Made by a program: the position numbers and the translations under genes. Shown piece by piece: positions 61,173 to 64,000 of a stretch of DNA of 64,000 bases; within the stretch, counting starts at the first letter, position 1, and the number at the start of each line of letters is the position of its first letter. The DNA comes from Streptomyces roseolilacinus. Lineage in GTDB: Bacteria > Actinomycetota > Actinomycetes > Streptomycetales > Streptomycetaceae. Under the pieces are notes generated by a model, which did no database searches, was not told the origin of the DNA, and saw only the letters and a program-made list of their open reading frames with translations. The DNA lies in assembly GCF_014649335.1 (NCBI RefSeq), contig NZ_BMSV01000012.1, positions 124,001 through 188,000 on the forward strand, read 5' to 3'.

Positions 61173-62108
61173 TCAGGTCAGCGCGTTCAGCCCGGGTGCC
61201 AGCGCCACCAGCAGCGGCACGGCCGGTACGAGCGCGGCCGCCGCCGTCAGCCGCAGCCGCCGTCCCGGCGTGAGCCGCGGTTTCGCCGCCAGCAGCCGGG
61301 TCACCCGCTGCGGCACCTCGGCGTGGTGGGTCGGACACGCCCCGAACACGCCCCGGTCCTCGTTCAGCCCGACCAGTGCCAGCGCGATCGTCAGCCGCCC
61401 GAACCGCTTCGACGCCGAGTCGTCCGCGGCCAGCTCCACCAGCCGGTGCATCTCCGCGCGGAACGCCGCGAACACCGGGACGCGCGGGAATCCCGACGCG
61501 AGCGCCGCGGCGCAGTACAGCAGCCAGTCGTGCCGCGCCCGCGCGTGCCCCTGCTCGTGGGCGAGCACCGCGTCCAGCTGGCGTCCCTTCAGCCGCCGCA
61601 ACGCCGCCGTGGTGATGATCAGTTGGGGCCGGGTGCCCGGCAGCCACCAGGCGTCGGGCCGGTCGCCCTCCAGCAGCACCAGCGGCCCCGAACCGGTCTC
61701 CTCACCCGGCAACAGCGGCGAGCGCACCAGCAGTTCGGCGCGCTGCCGCCTGCGCCACGCGCGGGCGTCGCGCACCTCGCGGGTGAGCATCGCCCCGGTC
61801 CACAGCCCGCCGCACGCCAGCAGCACCGCGAGCGCCGCCGACCAGGGGCCGAGCGCCCCCAGGGCGTACGCCTCCACGACCGCGGCCGGCGCCGTCGCGA
61901 ACACCTGGCCGCGCACGACCTGCCAGGAGGCCGCCGCGCTGAACGTCATCGACAGCGCGAAACTGAGCAGCACCGCCGCCACCGCGCACTGCCACACCCA
62001 CAGCGCGACGATCGGCTCGCGCTCCGGCCAGTCGGCCCGTGCGAGCAGGCGGGGGGCCACGACGGCGACCAGCACGCCGAGCGCGAGCAGCGCGAGGGAG
62101 ACCCACAT
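61173..62108 (-). CDS. M56 family (BlaR1/MecR1-like) membrane metallopeptidase
   Basis: 311 aa. Four or so membrane segments: about 2-22, 35-60, 85-105 and near the C-terminus. Zinc motif HEQGH in AVLAHEQGHARARHD, with the downstream Glu in LVELAADDSASKRFG as third ligand. In the usual pair the peptidase cleaves a BlaI/MecI repressor; here no BlaI gene is adjacent on either side, and the penicillin-sensor domain of true BlaR1 is absent. The ATG at 62108 is the only reasonable start. Confidence 0.9.
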   Translation of the reverse strand: MWVSLALLALGVLVAVVAPRLLARADWPEREPIVALWVWQCAVAAVLLSFALSMTFSAAASWQVVRGQVFATAPAAVVEAYALGALGPWSAALAVLLACGGLWTGAMLTREVRDARAWRRRQRAELLVRSPLLPGEETGSGPLVLLEGDRPDAWWLPGTRPQLIITTAALRRLKGRQLDAVLAHEQGHARARHDWLLYCAAALASGFPRVPVFAAFRAEMHRLVELAADDSASKRFGRLTIALALVGLNEDRGVFGACPTHHAEVPQRVTRLLAAKPRLTPGRRLRLTAAAALVPAVPLLVALAPGLNALT

Positions 62109-62355
62109 GGCGTCAGCCTATGAGCGTGACGCCGCTCATCGGCACCCGCGACCACGGAAGTGACGCACACCACGGCCCGAGCCCCCCCTGGACCCCGCCC
62201 CCCCGCGCCCGCTCCGGCCGGCCTCCCCCTCCACCGTCCCGGTCCCGCGGGTGCCGAGGCGGCGGGGTGCCCCGTGCCGGGGCGGACCTGCACCGGGAGG
62301 GACCCGTCCGGCGGCTCGTGGACCCGGAGCGGTGGGCGAGACCCGGGTGTCCCCC

Positions 62356-62447
62356 TGAGGGGCCGCGTTCTCTGCCGGGGAGGGGGGAGGGCGCTCATGC
62401 GGGCCGCTCGCGGGGTTGAGGGGCCACGCTCTGTGCCGGGGAGGGGG
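62356..62447. repeat. 31-bp direct repeats
   Basis: TGAGGGGCC...GCCGGGGAGGGGG occurs at 62356-62386 and 62417-62447, period 61 bp, three mismatches. G-rich on the plus strand. Confidence 0.7.
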
Positions 62448-62487
62448 ACGGCGCCCCCCTGTGGCGCTCGTGGAGCCGAAGGGGCGC

Positions 62488-62563
62488 GCGGGTGTCGACA
62501 GGCCGATCGCGCGCAGGCCCTGAGGAACGAAGGGTTGAGCACGTTCGGCCTGTCGACACCCGC
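62488..62563. other. 19-bp perfect inverted repeat with 38-nt loop
   Basis: Arms 62488-62506 and 62545-62563 (core GTGTCGACAGGCC and complement). The loop contains AGGGTTGAGC (62531-62540), which is perfectly complementary to GCTCAACCCT at 62608-62617 beyond the hairpin, giving pseudoknot-like or mutually exclusive folding. Confidence 0.6.
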
Positions 62564-62648
62564 TCACAGCGCCCCGGAGGCGGAACGAGCCAAAAAAACA
62601 CAGCTAGGCTCAACCCTCGAACAAAGCGCCGAGGGGAGAACGCTCACG

Positions 62649-63197
62649 ATGGACACCGCACCGCCGCAGGACGCCCGGGAGACCTACCGCGACGCCGTCG
62701 AGGCGGACGTCCCCGCGCTCGTCGCCCTCGTGGAGTCCGCCTACCGGGGTGACGCCAGCCGTGCCGGCTGGACCACGGAGGCCGACATCCTCGACGGTCA
62801 GCGCACCGATCCGGACGGTGTCCGCGCGGTCATCACCGCGCCGGGTTCGCGGCTGGTCGTGGTCGAGCGGGACGGTGCGCCGGTCGCGTGCTGCCAGTTG
62901 GAGCACCGCGGTGACGTGGCGTACTTCGGGATGTTCGCCGTGCGTCCGGGGGCGCAGGGTGGTGGGCTCGGCCGGCGTGTCCTGGCGCGGGCGGAGCGCC
63001 TGGCCCGTGAGGAGTGGGGCGTGCGGGAGATGCACATGACGGTGATATCCGTGCGCGAGGAGCTGATCGCCTGGTACGAGCGGCGCGGTTACCGCCGTAC
63101 GGGACGGATGACGCCGTTCCCGTACGGCGACGAGCGCTTCGGTGTGCCGCGCCGCGACGACCTGGAGTTCGAGCTGCTCGTCAAGGAGCTGGGCTGA
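62649..63197 (+). CDS. GNAT family N-acetyltransferase
   Basis: 182 aa. GNAT core: YRDAVEADVPALVALVESAYRG (motif C/N-terminal strand), acetyl-CoA loop RPGAQGGGLGRRVLARAE (Q/RxxGxG/A), and YERRGYRRTGRMTPFPY near the C-terminus. The ATG at 62649 has GAGGGGAG about 10 nt upstream. Its last 17 bp overlap the convergent Clp gene. Substrate unknown. Confidence 0.92.
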   Translation: MDTAPPQDARETYRDAVEADVPALVALVESAYRGDASRAGWTTEADILDGQRTDPDGVRAVITAPGSRLVVVERDGAPVACCQLEHRGDVAYFGMFAVRPGAQGGGLGRRVLARAERLAREEWGVREMHMTVISVREELIAWYERRGYRRTGRMTPFPYGDERFGVPRRDDLEFELLVKELG

Positions 63198-64000
63198 TCC
63201 CGCCGGCCGGTTCGGGCGCCGTGTCGGGGCCTGGTTCCGTACGGAAGTCCAGGCGGCCGTCCGCCACGTCCACGCGGACCCGGCCGCCGGTGCCGAGCCG
63301 TCCGTCGAGCAGCAGCCGGGACAGCCGGTTGTCCACCTCGCGCTGGATCGTGCGGCGCAGGGGCCGGGCGCCGTACTCGGGTTCGTAGCCGCGGCGGGCC
63401 AGCCAGTCGACGGCCTGGGGGGCGAAGTCCACGGACACGTGCTGTGCCCGCATGCGGCGGCGGGTGTCCTCCAGCAGCAGGTCGGTGATCTGCCGCAGCT
63501 GCGTCTCGGTGAGCCGGCGGAAGACGACGATCTCGTCGATGCGGTTGAGGAACTCGGGCCGGAAGTGTTCGCGCAGCGGTCGCAGCACCCGGTCGCGGGC
63601 CGCCTCCTCGTCGTCCGCCCGGTCCGCGCCGAAGCCGAGGACGCCGCGTCCGGTGCCGATGGCCTCGGAGCCGAGGTTGCTGGTCATCACGATGACGGTG
63701 TTCTTGAAGTCGACGGTGCGGCCCTGCGAGTCCGTCAGCCGTCCGTCGTCGAGGACCTGGAGCAGGATGTTGAAGACGTCCGGGTGCGCCTTCTCCACCT
63801 CGTCGAGGAGGAGAAGCGAGTAGGGGTGCCGGCGGACCGCCTCGGTCAGCTGTCCGGCCTCCTCGTGGCCGACGTATCCGGGCGGGGCGCCCACCAGCCG
63901 GCTGACGGTGTGGCGCTCCTGGAACTCGCTCATGTCGAGCCGCACCATCCGCTCCTCGCTGCCGAACAGCGCGTCGGCGAGGGCGCGGGCCAGTTCGGTC
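63181..64000 (-). CDS. Clp/Hsp100 AAA+ ATPase (ClpC/ClpB type), C-terminal part
   Basis: Only the C-terminal 272 residues are in the window. They cover the second AAA+ domain after its Walker A: MSEFQERHTVSRLVGAPPGYVGHEEAGQLTEAV (pore loop GYVG), Walker B LLLLDEVEKAHPDV, sensor-1 TSNLGS, arginine-finger region HFRPEFLNRIDEIVVF, and sensor-2 YGARPLRRTIQREVDNRLS. Clp ATPases unfold proteins for ClpP or for disaggregation. Without the N-terminus I cannot tell ClpC from ClpB or a ClpC2-like protein. Confidence 0.93.
   Translation of the reverse strand, partial: TELARALADALFGSEERMVRLDMSEFQERHTVSRLVGAPPGYVGHEEAGQLTEAVRRHPYSLLLLDEVEKAHPDVFNILLQVLDDGRLTDSQGRTVDFKNTVIVMTSNLGSEAIGTGRGVLGFGADRADDEEAARDRVLRPLREHFRPEFLNRIDEIVVFRRLTETQLRQITDLLLEDTRRRMRAQHVSVDFAPQAVDWLARRGYEPEYGARPLRRTIQREVDNRLSRLLLDGRLGTGGRVRVDVADGRLDFRTEPGPDTAPEPAGGISPAP

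Larger units (their letters stand above)
62109..62648. other. 540-bp non-coding region rich in repeats
   Basis: It separates the M56 gene (minus) from the GNAT gene (plus) and should hold both promoters. A possible reading frame upstream of the GNAT gene is Pro/Arg-rich and shadow-like, so no gene is called. Contents: a pair of 31-bp direct repeats, a 19-bp perfect inverted repeat, an overlapping 10-bp inverted repeat, an A7 run at 62592-62598 and a TAGGCT -10 candidate at 62605-62610. Confidence 0.5.

Noticed and set aside
62160-62648. In-frame upstream extension of the GNAT gene, or a hidden BlaI gene
   Set aside because: Pro/Arg-rich translation interrupted by repeats, no helix-turn-helix pattern in any frame, and a good ribosome-binding site precedes the ATG at 62649.

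Overview
The window is about 70% G+C, with tightly packed genes, GTG/TTG starts, 4-nt stop/start overlaps and regulators beside their targets. Together with MsiK-type sugar ABC importers that lack their own ATPase, a Tat-secreted enzyme-like propeller and many one-component regulators, this points to a Streptomyces (or close relative) chromosome. I saw no tRNA, rRNA, CRISPR array or intact insertion sequence. Both ends cut genes: a sugar-ABC permease at base 1 and a Clp ATPase at base 64000.

Layout. 1-6.0 kb (minus strand): an alpha-glucoside-type locus with two permeases, a lipoprotein binding protein, a GH13 alpha-glucosidase and a second binding protein. One permease carries a large extra extracellular domain. 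6.2-9.8 kb: a PadR regulator with a MacB/FtsX-type ABC exporter. 9.9-15 kb: housekeeping genes (glutathione peroxidase, zinc-ribbon protein, TesB thioesterase, Ski2-like helicase, YdjM-like membrane protein). 15-18.7 kb: a heterodimeric ABC exporter with complementary degenerate ATP sites. 18.9-20.5 kb: a secreted PNGase A-like protein. 20.7-23.7 kb: a giant FAD/Fe-S dehydrogenase. 23.7-26.2 kb: a MarR regulator and ABC exporter around a 29-bp operator. 26.4-29 kb: short MltG, flavin monooxygenase, YjbQ. 29-33.5 kb: an MMPL exporter divergent from a two-component system. 33.6-38.9 kb: GAPDH, a GlxA-type regulator, an aldo/keto reductase with a MerR regulator and palindromic operator, an HAD phosphatase and an Lrp regulator.

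39.2-50.3 kb is the most interesting region. A Tat-exported beta-propeller protein, a complete sugar-type ABC importer without ATPase, an LLM flavin oxidoreductase, a DapA-family lyase, a DegT/StrS aminotransferase, an enolase-superfamily (MLE subgroup) enzyme and an unusual one-component regulator sit together. Four intergenic sites share one operator pattern (NNTTWYGG-N6-CCRWAANN), so the genes look like one locally controlled catabolic system, probably under the regulator at 47758-48987. A MITE-like insertion lies between that regulator and the MLE-type gene; its + strand RNA would fold into a long helix kept by G-U pairs.

50.6-64 kb: an FUSC exporter, a lactonase-like propeller behind a DasR-like site, a CbiX-like protein lacking catalytic histidines, a BadF-type sugar kinase overlapping uracil-DNA glycosylase, an Asp-box propeller, a ferredoxin-NADP reductase, a TetR regulator with its operator, an HAD protein, a PAP2 phosphatase, an M56 peptidase without a BlaI partner, a 540-bp repeat-rich non-coding stretch, a GNAT acetyltransferase and the Clp ATPase fragment.

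All calls come from reading sequence and recalling family motifs. No searches were run, so substrate assignments are inferences.
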